DNA of 62,956 nt. Source: Rhodococcus sp. ARC_M6. GTDB lineage: Bacteria; Actinomycetota; Actinomycetes; Mycobacteriales; Mycobacteriaceae. Each line of letters opens with the position of its first letter. The first letter of the stretch is position 1. The position numbers and the translations under genes were made by a program. Below the pieces are notes generated by a model. That model made no database searches. It saw nothing but the letters and a program-made list of their open reading frames with translations, and was not told the origin of the DNA. The stretch is taken from NCBI RefSeq assembly GCF_022810305.1, contig NZ_JALGQH010000034.1:1-62956 (forward strand), read 5' to 3'. Positions 1 through 7,638 of this stretch are shown here, piece by piece.

Positions 1-284
1 CCGGCACTCCCGGCATGTTCGCGTTCTACCGCGAAATGGAACAGTGGATGCGCAGCCACTACAACGACGACAACGCGACCTTCCGCCCCGAATGGTCCAA
101 GGGCTGGGCATTCAGCAGCGAACTACCCTACAAGGACGCCCAGATCATCGAACACGACCTCCCGCAGACCTACCGCGACGGCGTCCCCGCCAACAACAAC
201 TGGGACACCGCGAACGCGGCGTTCAACCAGCTCGACCCGCACAAGGTATTCAGCAACACCTTCCTGAACCAGCTTCTGCCCTGA
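1..284 (+). CDS. FAD-linked oxidase, C-terminal fragment (cholesterol-oxidase-like, partial)
   Basis: The reading frame is open from the window edge to the TGA at 282-284, so only the last ~93 residues are present. The segment with RPEWSKGWAF and the terminal DPHKVFSNTFLNQLLP resembles the C-terminal substrate/cap region of vanillyl-alcohol-oxidase-type FAD enzymes, in particular type II cholesterol oxidases and sugar-lactone oxidases, whose C-termini carry HPEW/RPEWSKGW and a final KVFSNxFL motif. The FAD-binding half lies outside the window, so the substrate cannot be settled. It is followed directly by a strong terminator hairpin, so it is the last gene of its unit. Family-level call fairly sure; cholesterol oxidase is only the best guess. 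Confidence 0.6.
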   Translation, partial: GTPGMFAFYREMEQWMRSHYNDDNATFRPEWSKGWAFSSELPYKDAQIIEHDLPQTYRDGVPANNNWDTANAAFNQLDPHKVFSNTFLNQLLP

Positions 285-337
285 TTAGTCGATTAGAAAT
301 GCTGGGCTGAAACAGATTTGGGACAGAACGACCGACA

Positions 338-378
338 ACCGATTGCCCTGGTGGGCACCTCCCACCAGGGCAATCGGT
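338..378 (+). terminator. Bidirectional-type hairpin terminator
   Basis: An 18-bp perfect stem (arm 338-355, arm 361-378) closes a 5-nt CACCT loop 54 nt after the oxidase stop codon. There is no long T-run. The stem is strong enough to isolate the oxidase from the lanthipeptide locus downstream. Confidence 0.75.
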
Positions 379-689
379 CCGGCGCGTCGAGAAGAAGCAA
401 CCTATCTGCTCGCAGGTGAATGTCCTTGATTCAACACACCGAAGTGTCCAAAAGAATTGCTTCGAAAATTCGTCGACAAATTTTCCCAAATCGACCACTG
501 CACAATGGATTTGCCCTATCCTGATCCACATGAGCCGATAAAGACCGGCGCGTGATCCACAAGTCCGTTTCCCACCTCACGACGTATCTCACGGCGTGAG
601 TTCACAATCTGGGAACCTCTGGCTCCTAGTTAACAAGCCACACAGATGCTGGGACGCAGTCCGGCCGCCGATCAGGAGAGGTGAAGTCA
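379..689. other. Intergenic upstream region of the lanthipeptide synthetase
   Basis: This gene-free stretch after the terminator is visibly more AT-rich than its left neighbour in the 430-540 part. I see no convincing coding frame. It must hold the promoter of the LanKC gene; I could not assign -35/-10 boxes with confidence. The only clear ordered motif is the CTCACG repeat cluster at 576-600, listed separately. Confidence 0.5.
576..600. promoter_or_regulatory. CTCACG repeat/palindrome upstream of LanKC (candidate regulator site)
   Basis: CTCACG occurs at 576-581 and again at 588-593 as a direct repeat with 12-bp periodicity, and the second copy forms a perfect 13-bp palindrome CTCACGGCGTGAG at 588-600, about 90 nt before the LanKC start. 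The placement fits a binding site for the NarL-type response regulator encoded nearby, by analogy with RamR control of class III lanthipeptide genes. The assignment is inference. Confidence 0.35.
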
Positions 690-3362
690 ATGGATACGAA
701 GTATCTCGAATATGCCTTGGCTGACAGGCGATTCTACGATCGACCCCACCAGGATCCGACACAGCGTCCCAGTGCCAACGTCCGCCGATACGAACTGACT
801 TACCTCGAATCGAATATCGAGTGGAAATCAGTGGAATCCTATGGATGGCAACATCATCAGCCGTCGTTATCAGTGAAACTTCCGGATCAGGGGTGGAAGA
901 TCCACTGTTCGGCGACTTTGCAGAACGCCCAGGCAATCTTGGACATAACATCCAAGTACTGCATCGAACGGCACTACTCGTTCAAATTCCTGCCCAACTC
1001 TGCAGCGATGCTCCGTTCCAACATGAAGTACGCACACCGTGGAGGCAGCGGGAAATTCATCACTATCTACCCTCCCGATGCAAGGTCATGCGAGAGCATC
1101 CTCAATGAACTGAACGAGCTCCTTCAAGGATTCGACGGACCATACATCCTCTCCGACCTCCGATGGCAGGATGGCCCCCTCTATGTCAGGTACGGGGGCT
1201 TCGCGCTCAAATACGTTCGTGACCAGTACGACGAACTCGTGCCTGCGATCACCGATCCCGATGGCCGTCTCGTCCCTGACCTCCGCCAGCCCGCATTCCG
1301 GCCGCCCACTTGGGTAGAAGTTCCGGACTTCATCGCGAAACAAAAGGAACTTCTCCACGCGGACGGCGACGACCAGCCGTTCCCGTACAAAATGATCGAC
1401 GCTCTCCATTTCTCCAACGGCGGCGGCGTGTACAAAGCCCTCAACGGCAATGGTGCCGAGATCGTCGTCAAGGAGGCACGGCCGTTCGCCGGAATCACAC
1501 CGGATGGCCGAGACGCAGTTTCGCGCCTCCAGCGTGAACGAGATATTTTGCAGATGCTGAACGAATCACCCTATTTTGCAGGCATACTCGACTATTTCGA
1601 GCATTCGAGCCACCACTTCCTGGTGCAGGAGTACGTTCACGGCAGGACTCTCAATAAGGAACTGGTCGAGCGTAATCCGCTGGTGCGCGCCAACGAAACG
1701 CAACTAGACCGAGCGACATACCGTGATTGGGCTCTTGGCATCGTCAACGAGGTGCAATCTGCCATCGAGCACCTGCACAGTCAGCGGATCGTGTTTGGCG
1801 ACCTCCATCCCAACAATGTCCTGGTCCTGCCGGACAACTCGATCAAGATCATCGATTTCGAGATGTCCTACGTAGAAGGGCAAGACGACGTAGTGCAGCC
1901 GATGGGCGCTCCTGGTTTCACCCCTGGGGACGGACGAACCGGGTTGTCGGCAGATCTGTACTCTCTTGCCTGCCTGAAAATTTCGATCTTCTTGCCACTC
2001 ACCGTGCTGCTCGATCTCAGCGCCGAAAAAATTGAGCAACTGGTCGCGGAAGCACACGATCTCTTCGAACTCCCCGATAGCTACTGCCAGAGCGTTCTCG
2101 AGGTACTTCGTCCACGACTAAACGCGAATAACGTTGGCATCCATCCCCTCCGAGCTATGGAGCCTATCCAGCAATGGGGTGTCCACGACGTGGACGGCGT
2201 TGAAAAGATCCGGTCACTCATCGACCTTGGTATCCGTGAGTCTCGGCAACTCTCGCGCTCAGATCGCCTCTACCCCGGGGACATCGCACAGTTCTCGGGA
2301 GATTCATTCAGCATCGCTCACGGACCGTGCGGAAACCTCCTGACTACCGCCATGAGCGAGGAAGATAAGCGCCTCGCGACGGAATGGGTTGAACACACGA
2401 TTCGTCGCGCCCCGAACGTCAGCGTGGGCCTATACGACGGATTATCCGGTGCTGCAAGCACCTTCGAACGCCTCGGACTGCACAGCACTGCCGATTCGTG
2501 GGCCGAGAGAATCTATCGAGCTCCGTTCGAACTGCTCCCGTCCGAGCTCTTCAGTGGACTCGCCGGCATCGGGCTTTACATGCTAGAACGGCACCGCCGG
2601 AATAGTGATCCTGCCTCGCTCGAAGCGATCAATCGCATCCGACAGGTCATGCACGACCGTCTACAAGTCCCCAACAGTTCCATCCATTCCGAAAATGGAC
2701 AATTGCACGTCGCCACCGGAAAGGGAGGCCTCATGCATGGAGCGAGCGGACAGTCACTCTTCTGGATACGCGCGTATGAAGTCCTCGGGCACCAACAAGA
2801 TCTTGACGACGCCAAAGAGGCACTCGAACAAGATATTTCGCTGCTCATTGACTGTCCCGACGGATCACTCCAGCTGAACGAAGGATGGCGACGACTGCCA
2901 TACATCGCCAGTGGGTCTACCGGAGTCGGGCTAGCGATCATGCGCGTAGCGTCACACAGCCCGGAGCCTCGGTACGAGGACTTGCTCGCGAAGATCACCC
3001 ATGCCGCGACCGCAGAATTCTGCATACAGTCCAATCTGTTCAACGGGCGCGCTGGATTCATCTACTACTTGCTCCAACTCATCGAAAGTGGCCGGGACTA
3101 CGGCCAGACGCGCGAGCACCTCGACGCTCAGGTCAGACGCTTGCAACTGCACGCGATTCCACACGGAGTTGGAATCCACTTTCCGGGCGAACAGTTACTC
3201 CGACTGTCCACGGACTGGGCAACTGGTTCGGCCGGCGTTTCCAACATGCTTGGCCTCTACGCCGACAGCCTCCGAGGAACACATGAAACCACTGCTCCGT
3301 TCCTCGGAATGGAGATTCCATTGCACCGACCGAAACTGAATGCCGAGCGTTCAGTGGCCTAG
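690..3362 (+). CDS. lanKC: Class III lanthipeptide synthetase LanKC (lyase-kinase-cyclase)
   Basis: An 890-aa enzyme that would phosphorylate Ser/Thr in the precursor peptide, eliminate phosphate to dehydroamino acids and cyclise them with Cys. The N-terminus (LADRRFYDRP) matches the LADPLFYD start typical of RamC/LabKC enzymes and leads into the lyase-like domain (about 1-220). A kinase domain follows (about 230-500) with VVKEARP near residue 258, FGDLHPNN near 370 as catalytic loop and IIDFE near 388 for DFG. The C-terminal LanC-like region (about 565-890) has SGSTGVG, FNGRAG and TGSAG but lacks the Cys/His zinc triad, which marks class III rather than class IV. ATG 690 is chosen because GAGGTGA at 678-684 is a full Shine-Dalgarno match 5 nt upstream; GTG 681 lies inside it. 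The precursor gene lies 143 nt downstream on the same strand. Confidence 0.93.
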   Translation: MDTKYLEYALADRRFYDRPHQDPTQRPSANVRRYELTYLESNIEWKSVESYGWQHHQPSLSVKLPDQGWKIHCSATLQNAQAILDITSKYCIERHYSFKFLPNSAAMLRSNMKYAHRGGSGKFITIYPPDARSCESILNELNELLQGFDGPYILSDLRWQDGPLYVRYGGFALKYVRDQYDELVPAITDPDGRLVPDLRQPAFRPPTWVEVPDFIAKQKELLHADGDDQPFPYKMIDALHFSNGGGVYKALNGNGAEIVVKEARPFAGITPDGRDAVSRLQRERDILQMLNESPYFAGILDYFEHSSHHFLVQEYVHGRTLNKELVERNPLVRANETQLDRATYRDWALGIVNEVQSAIEHLHSQRIVFGDLHPNNVLVLPDNSIKIIDFEMSYVEGQDDVVQPMGAPGFTPGDGRTGLSADLYSLACLKISIFLPLTVLLDLSAEKIEQLVAEAHDLFELPDSYCQSVLEVLRPRLNANNVGIHPLRAMEPIQQWGVHDVDGVEKIRSLIDLGIRESRQLSRSDRLYPGDIAQFSGDSFSIAHGPCGNLLTTAMSEEDKRLATEWVEHTIRRAPNVSVGLYDGLSGAASTFERLGLHSTADSWAERIYRAPFELLPSELFSGLAGIGLYMLERHRRNSDPASLEAINRIRQVMHDRLQVPNSSIHSENGQLHVATGKGGLMHGASGQSLFWIRAYEVLGHQQDLDDAKEALEQDISLLIDCPDGSLQLNEGWRRLPYIASGSTGVGLAIMRVASHSPEPRYEDLLAKITHAATAEFCIQSNLFNGRAGFIYYLLQLIESGRDYGQTREHLDAQVRRLQLHAIPHGVGIHFPGEQLLRLSTDWATGSAGVSNMLGLYADSLRGTHETTAPFLGMEIPLHRPKLNAERSVA

Positions 3363-3405
3363 ACAACCCGTCGAGGGTTAACGGAGAAGAGTCCAACAGA
3401 GAAAG

Positions 3406-3471
3406 GATGATGCAAGAAGGACACTTCCCCAGCGATACGCTGCATCATCGACCTTGTCCGACGCGGACAAG
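3406..3471 (+). other. Structured leader between LanKC and precursor gene
   Basis: Two inverted repeats stand between the synthetase stop and the precursor start: a 9-bp pair (GATGATGCA 3406-3414 with TGCATCATC 3441-3449, 26-nt loop) and a tight hairpin (CTTGTCCG 3453-3460, loop ACG, CGGACAAG 3464-3471). No T-run follows the hairpin, so it is not an obvious terminator. It may act as a partial terminator, processing site or stability element that lets the precursor be made in excess over the enzyme. Confidence 0.45.
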
Positions 3472-3505
3472 TATCTATCCAGGTTAGCCCAATGAAAGGA
3501 TGTTC

Positions 3506-3616
3506 ATGATGAATTCCATACTTGAATTTCAGGAGATCTCCGAATCCGGAAATCAAACAGGATTGTTTGATGATAGCGTCTACTCTTGGAGTGCCTGGAG
3601 TATTTCACTCTGTTAG
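3506..3616 (+). CDS. lanA: Class III lanthipeptide precursor (LanA), 36 aa
   Basis: Starts ATG 3506 (or ATG 3509), with GAAAGGA at 3494-3500 as ribosome binding site, and ends TAG 3614-3616. The leader begins MMNSILEFQEI, matching the conserved class III leader motif (LLDLQ; labyrinthopeptin leaders read SILELQ). An acidic linker (LFDD, residues 20-23) precedes a Ser/Trp-rich core ending SWSAWSISLC, with the only Cys as the last residue. Ser29-x2-Ser32-x3-Cys36 is an exact labionin/lanthionine motif (S-x2-S-x2-5-C); Ser24-x2-Ser27 lies before it. It is on the same strand as LanKC and followed by a strong terminator. The ring type cannot be read from sequence. I found no leader protease or dedicated ATPase beside it. 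Confidence 0.9.
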   Translation: MMNSILEFQEISESGNQTGLFDDSVYSWSAWSISLC

Positions 3617-3781
3617 AATTCAATAATTGAGACGTTTTCTCAGCTGGATTCCTCCAGAATCTAAAGTGAATTTCTCCTCAATAATGGATTTAATCCTAGG
3701 ATCCAACATGATGAGTCCATGATCTTTGAATTGAGGTCACGAGTACTGCGGAATACGTCTCGGCGAATCGATTAGCTTACA

Positions 3782-3809
3782 TCGTTGCCGACTCACAGGT
3801 CGGAAACGA
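3782..3809 (+). other. Hairpin downstream of precursor gene
   Basis: TCGTT/AACGA and CCGAC/GTCGG arms with one G-A mismatch form a stem-loop at 3782-3809, just before the main terminator. The stretch 3617-3781 is AT-rich and I see no gene in it; short frames at 3681 and 3723 lack leader or core motifs. The hairpin may protect the 3' end of the precursor transcript. Confidence 0.4.
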
Positions 3810-3824
3810 TCATCCATGACACCG

Positions 3825-3867
3825 CCCGAGACTAGTGGTCGCTGATCTGCGGCCAACTAGTCTCGGG
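3825..3867 (+). terminator. Rho-independent terminator of the lanthipeptide unit
   Basis: CCCGAGACTAGT (3825-3836) pairs perfectly with ACTAGTCTCGGG (3856-3867), the inner GGTCGC/GCGGCC partly extends the stem, and TTTCAATTTTT follows. It ends the LanKC-LanA transcript before the convergent regulator gene that stops at 3966. Confidence 0.85.
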
Positions 3868-3965
3868 TTTCAATTTTTGAATGACATAGGTTCCACAATG
3901 AGAATTCAGCAGCACCCCCACCCGAACTGCCAAACAACTCAAGCGCACACTACCCGCAATTTCTG

Positions 3966-4640
3966 TCAATCTAGAGAGTGAGCATCAATGAGTCCTGATC
4001 TGTAGGCCCAGATCGCTGTTTGAAGTCGACTCTTCGTTCCTACCTTGTTGGATATTCGACCGAGGTGAGACTTGATGGTACTCACCTCGATGCATAGTTC
4101 TACTGAGATATCGTCGTTACTCAGACCCCGAGCTAGACACTGAACTATATCTACTTCACGAACAGTCAGGGGAATCGATATATCTACAGTTGATTTTACA
4201 CTTTCTGCCGACACAGCCGATCGACGACCGAATTCGCGCGTCAAACTGCCGAGTAGAGTAGAACTGATAGAAGTGCCACCTTTGTGCGAATTATAGATGG
4301 CTTGAGCCAACTCACTTGGACCTGTATCTTTCAGAATAAATCCCGAAACACCTAGGTCGATAGCAGAATAAAGATAATCGTCATGTCCGAATGTCGTGAT
4401 GATTATTATCTTTTGTTTTGGGCGATTTGAAAGAATAATCTTCGCCGCAGTCAGTCCATCACCGTCCGGCATTCGAATATCCATCAAAATGACATCCGGG
4501 TTGATCTGACCAGATTGATAGACCGCGTTCGGGCCGGAGTCAGCCTCTCCCACAACAACTATGTCTTCATAGTTTGTCAAAAAGAGTCTTAATCCGCGCC
4601 GAACTATAGGCTGGTCGTCGACTACGAGGACCGTGATCAT
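3966..4640 (-). CDS. NarL/FixJ-family response regulator (RamR/DesR-like)
   Basis: A 224-aa two-component regulator. The receiver domain starts MITVLVVDDQPIVRRG, with acidic pair D8/D9, phospho-acceptor Asp in VILMDIRMP (about residue 54), the switch Thr in IIITTFG and Lys in FILKDTG. The C-terminal LuxR helix-turn-helix (about 155-215) contains LTVREVDIVQCLARGLSNDD and VSTIKSHLGRIS. Start ATG 4640 overlaps the kinase stop by one base (TGATG), so it is translationally coupled to that kinase; upstream in-frame codons would run into the kinase gene. The gene is visibly AT-richer than the window average. Its position beside a class III lanthipeptide locus recalls RamR in Streptomyces, so control of lanKC/lanA is a reasonable inference. 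Confidence 0.9.
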   Translation of the reverse strand: MITVLVVDDQPIVRRGLRLFLTNYEDIVVVGEADSGPNAVYQSGQINPDVILMDIRMPDGDGLTAAKIILSNRPKQKIIIITTFGHDDYLYSAIDLGVSGFILKDTGPSELAQAIYNSHKGGTSISSTLLGSLTREFGRRSAVSAESVKSTVDISIPLTVREVDIVQCLARGLSNDDISVELCIEVSTIKSHLGRISNKVGTKSRLQTAIWAYRSGLIDAHSLD

Positions 4641-5938
4641 CAGCCGTTTAACCCTTCGAGTGGTATTTCCGCCTGCACTTTCCACCGCCCCGCGCCCGAA
4701 GGCCCGGCCTCGAAGGAACCACCCAGATACTCGGTACGCTCCCTGAGTCCGACCAACCCGAGCCCCTGTCCATTCATGTCGCCTTCAAGCGACACTCCCA
4801 CATCATTTTCAACAATGATTTTCAGACTTCCCGAATCCTGCCTTATCAATACAACGACACGGCTTCCATACGCGTGCCGAAGGACATTCGACAGACTTTC
4901 CTGCACTATTCGATAGCAAGAGACCTGTATTGCACTGTCGATGTCTACCAGGTCGCCACCGATGTCGGCCGTGACCGTAAGCCCTGATCGTTGGCATCCA
5001 TCAACAAGACTCATTACCGATTGAATGGATGGCTGAGGGCTTTGCGATTCAGTGGGTCCAATCCGTAGTACCTCGACAAGTTGACGAAGGCTCCGAAGAG
5101 CACGTTCACCTTGATCAACAACACCGAAGAGTAGATCTTGCACCTCTCCAGGTGCTGTCTCGAAGATCTCAGCTGCTGCTTTGCCTTGTATAATCACGGC
5201 AGTGAGATGGTGCGCCGAGACATCGTGAAGTTCGCGCGCCATACGGTTTCGTTCATCAGCCACAGCTTTCTGAACAGCCATATCACGCTCTTGTTTCAGC
5301 TGCCGGATCCGCACCCCGTCGACCAACTTGTGGCGCCGTTGGTTTTGTACAACTTTACCCAGCGCAGTGAACAAGCCATAGCTCATTACGACATTTACTA
5401 TTACGGGGACCACCAACTCTCCGAACGTGTCGAGCGAAAGCGGTAAATTTAGATCACTCATTCGAAGATGAATGCTAACCAGGAGGTCGGCACTAATTCC
5501 AACCAGCACAGGAAGATAAAAGGAGCGCCCCTCGGTTCCAATTGCCAACATCAGAATCGAGATCCAATAGAGAGGGGTCGCTGCCGCGGCACGATCGCCA
5601 AGTACAAGCGCCAGCACAATCATTGCAAAAACGCTCACCGAAAAAAAGAAGATCGGGTTATAGCGCGCCTTCGCCAGTGCGATTGTATTGATGGCGATGA
5701 CAAGCATTGGGCCGAGAAGTTGTCCGTAGTCTATCTGAGATTCGGAATTTTTCGGAAGAGAATCTCCGCTCAGCATCGCGGCAACTAGGTACACAAGACT
5801 CAGCACGCCGACCAGAAGTACACCGGCGCGACCTACGTACGAGAGCTGTGAGCCTTGAGCGCTTCCCCACCAACCCCACTCAGTTTTCGACTCCGCTTCG
5901 TCGTTCACTGTTTCGTCGATTGCGGTGGAAGAGGTCAC
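4640..5938 (-). CDS. DesK/NarX-type sensor histidine kinase (first copy)
   Basis: A ~432-aa membrane sensor. After a short cytoplasmic N-terminus there are about five hydrophobic segments (residues ~35-200), including the loop GDRAAAATPLYW. A HisKA_3 dimerisation helix follows with ARELHDVSAHHLTAV (phospho-acceptor His in ELHD), then a HATPase_c domain with N-box SLSNVLRHA and G-box GQGLGLVGLRER. The gene overlaps the response regulator by one base, so the two form a cognate pair. GTG 5938 is preferred because GGAGGG (5952-5947) lies 8 nt upstream; GTG 5944 would sit only 2 nt from it. It shares the DRxAAATPLYW loop and overall plan with the kinase upstream, so the two arose by duplication. 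Confidence 0.9.
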   Translation of the reverse strand: MTSSTAIDETVNDEAESKTEWGWWGSAQGSQLSYVGRAGVLLVGVLSLVYLVAAMLSGDSLPKNSESQIDYGQLLGPMLVIAINTIALAKARYNPIFFFSVSVFAMIVLALVLGDRAAAATPLYWISILMLAIGTEGRSFYLPVLVGISADLLVSIHLRMSDLNLPLSLDTFGELVVPVIVNVVMSYGLFTALGKVVQNQRRHKLVDGVRIRQLKQERDMAVQKAVADERNRMARELHDVSAHHLTAVIIQGKAAAEIFETAPGEVQDLLFGVVDQGERALRSLRQLVEVLRIGPTESQSPQPSIQSVMSLVDGCQRSGLTVTADIGGDLVDIDSAIQVSCYRIVQESLSNVLRHAYGSRVVVLIRQDSGSLKIIVENDVGVSLEGDMNGQGLGLVGLRERTEYLGGSFEAGPSGAGRWKVQAEIPLEGLNG

Positions 5939-6086
5939 CGTCACATCCCTCCGCGAATTGTTGGTCCCGGCAGCGGACTCAAGCTATCAAATCGGACAGA
6001 CACCCAGGATGAATTCGCGCAATTCAGTCGCACCAGATTTCAAACCTCCGGAGCACGGCTCAACTGCAGCTACAACGCGGGAGGGG

Positions 6087-7367
6087 TCATCCAACAATTC
6101 GGCCGGCCGTAGGGATGACTGCTTTTACTGTCCAGCCGTTGTCGAGGGGTCCGGCGAGGAGTGTGCCGCCCAACAGGGTTACTCGTTCCCGCATTCCCGA
6201 GATCCCCAAGCTTTGACCGTCAGTGGCGGCCGCGCCCATTCCTGCGCTGTTGGTGATATCGAGGCGGATCGAATCACTTTCGCATCGCACACTCACCTTC
6301 GCGGAACTCTGCGGCGCGTGGCGGAGAACGTTCGACAGTGCCTCTTGCACAACGCGATAAGACGACAGTTGGACTGCACTGTCGATTTCGACGAAAGCAT
6401 CCTCCAGATCGAGTTCCAACAGCGGAATAGACGCCCGACAGCCCTCGACCAGTTTCGGAATATCGGCGATCATCGGCTGTGGATACCGGGGATCCGTCCC
6501 ACCGATACGCAGAATCCCCACAGTCTGGCGCAAACTGTTCAACGCGCGGTCGCCATGGTCGATCACGCCCCCGAGCAATGCCTTCGCCTGAGCTGGATTG
6601 GACAAAAACAACTTGTCTGCGGACTTCGCTTGGATGAGCATTCCGGTGAGGTGATGTGCGGCAACATCGTGCAGTTCACGCGCCATGTTCTGGCGCTCTT
6701 GTGCAATTGCGTCACTCAGTCGCGCTTCGTGATTCAACTGCATTTGGTCAATGGCCATGGCGCTAGCGGAAGATTGAGCTCGATGTCTCGAGACAACCAA
6801 CCCGATCGTGATCATGACTGCGTAGCTACTCGCGATGTTCACGACCGGCGCGAACAGTAGAGACGGCAAATCCCCGATCGGAACCTGAGAGAGCGTCATA
6901 CCCTCGCCGACCAACTTGAGTTTGGTTGTCAGCAATATATCCGCTGCCATTCCAATCATCACCAGCAGCGCCAAGCGACTTCCCCTGGTACTCCCCGCTA
7001 AGACAGCAATCGCACACCAATACAGGGGAGTAGCCGCCGCTACGCGGTCCTCCAACACGAATGCCAGCGCCACCGTTCCGGCGAGTGTCAGAAGGTACAC
7101 CCAGACTGGGTACCGACGGCGGAAGCACGCAACAACTGTCAATGCCACCAGGATTGCCGCAGCCCCTGCGAGAACCCCGGGGTTGCCCAGACTCTGGCCC
7201 CCTGAGTACCCCTTGCCGCCAAATTGACTGCACGTTGCACCCACAACCCAGACCGCGCTAAGGATTCCGGCAATAGTCGCCAATATAGCCGGATTCCGCG
7301 ATAGAAGCTCTCGAGCTTCCAGCGAAATCTTCGCGAGCAACGAAGGTTGCTGACGAATGGTCACCAC
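6087..7367 (-). CDS. DesK/NarX-type sensor histidine kinase (second copy)
   Basis: About 426 aa with the same architecture as its downstream neighbour: several transmembrane segments, the loop EDRVAAATPLYW, HisKA_3 motif ARELHDVAAHHLTGM, N-box ALSNVLRHA and G-box GQSLGISGMRER. GTG 7367 is chosen as start because GGGGGAG precedes it by about 8 nt; the frame stays open to 7448 without a better site. A 148-nt gap separates it from the first copy and no second response regulator is present, so both kinases may feed one regulator, or this copy acts on a partner elsewhere. The ligand is unknown. Confidence 0.88.
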   Translation of the reverse strand: MVTIRQQPSLLAKISLEARELLSRNPAILATIAGILSAVWVVGATCSQFGGKGYSGGQSLGNPGVLAGAAAILVALTVVACFRRRYPVWVYLLTLAGTVALAFVLEDRVAAATPLYWCAIAVLAGSTRGSRLALLVMIGMAADILLTTKLKLVGEGMTLSQVPIGDLPSLLFAPVVNIASSYAVMITIGLVVSRHRAQSSASAMAIDQMQLNHEARLSDAIAQERQNMARELHDVAAHHLTGMLIQAKSADKLFLSNPAQAKALLGGVIDHGDRALNSLRQTVGILRIGGTDPRYPQPMIADIPKLVEGCRASIPLLELDLEDAFVEIDSAVQLSSYRVVQEALSNVLRHAPQSSAKVSVRCESDSIRLDITNSAGMGAAATDGQSLGISGMRERVTLLGGTLLAGPLDNGWTVKAVIPTAGRIVG

Positions 7368-7638
7368 TTGCCATCTCCCCCTTGTGTGACGGACGGTCGA
7401 AATTTTCGCATCCACAGTCCCGCAAATTAAGCTCATATTCGCATGCAAACAACGAATCTATGGCCATTACCAGAATACATGCGAACGCACTAGTACTTTT
7501 GGTGGATAATTCTCGAATCTCAACCGCACCAAGAATTCTGGTTAATCCTATTCAATGCCGACACCCGAATTTCTCGCACGCGAACGGTAGCGTCCTGACC
7601 ATGAAGACTGCCTTTATCTCGATTGTTCCGGTCGCCCC

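Noticed and set aside
3407..3487. 26-codon frame (ATGATG start) between lanKC and lanA as a second precursor
   Set aside because: It has no class III leader motif, its SD abuts the start with no spacing, and its start lies inside an inverted repeat; at most a leader peptide.
3681..3777. Short frames downstream of lanA (around 3681 and 3723) as extra precursors
   Set aside because: About 18 codons each, no ribosome binding site, no Cys and no S-x2-S motif.
5925..6860. 311-codon open frame on the plus strand
   Set aside because: It lies opposite the second histidine kinase, which has full domain motifs; the plus-strand translation has no recognisable domain.
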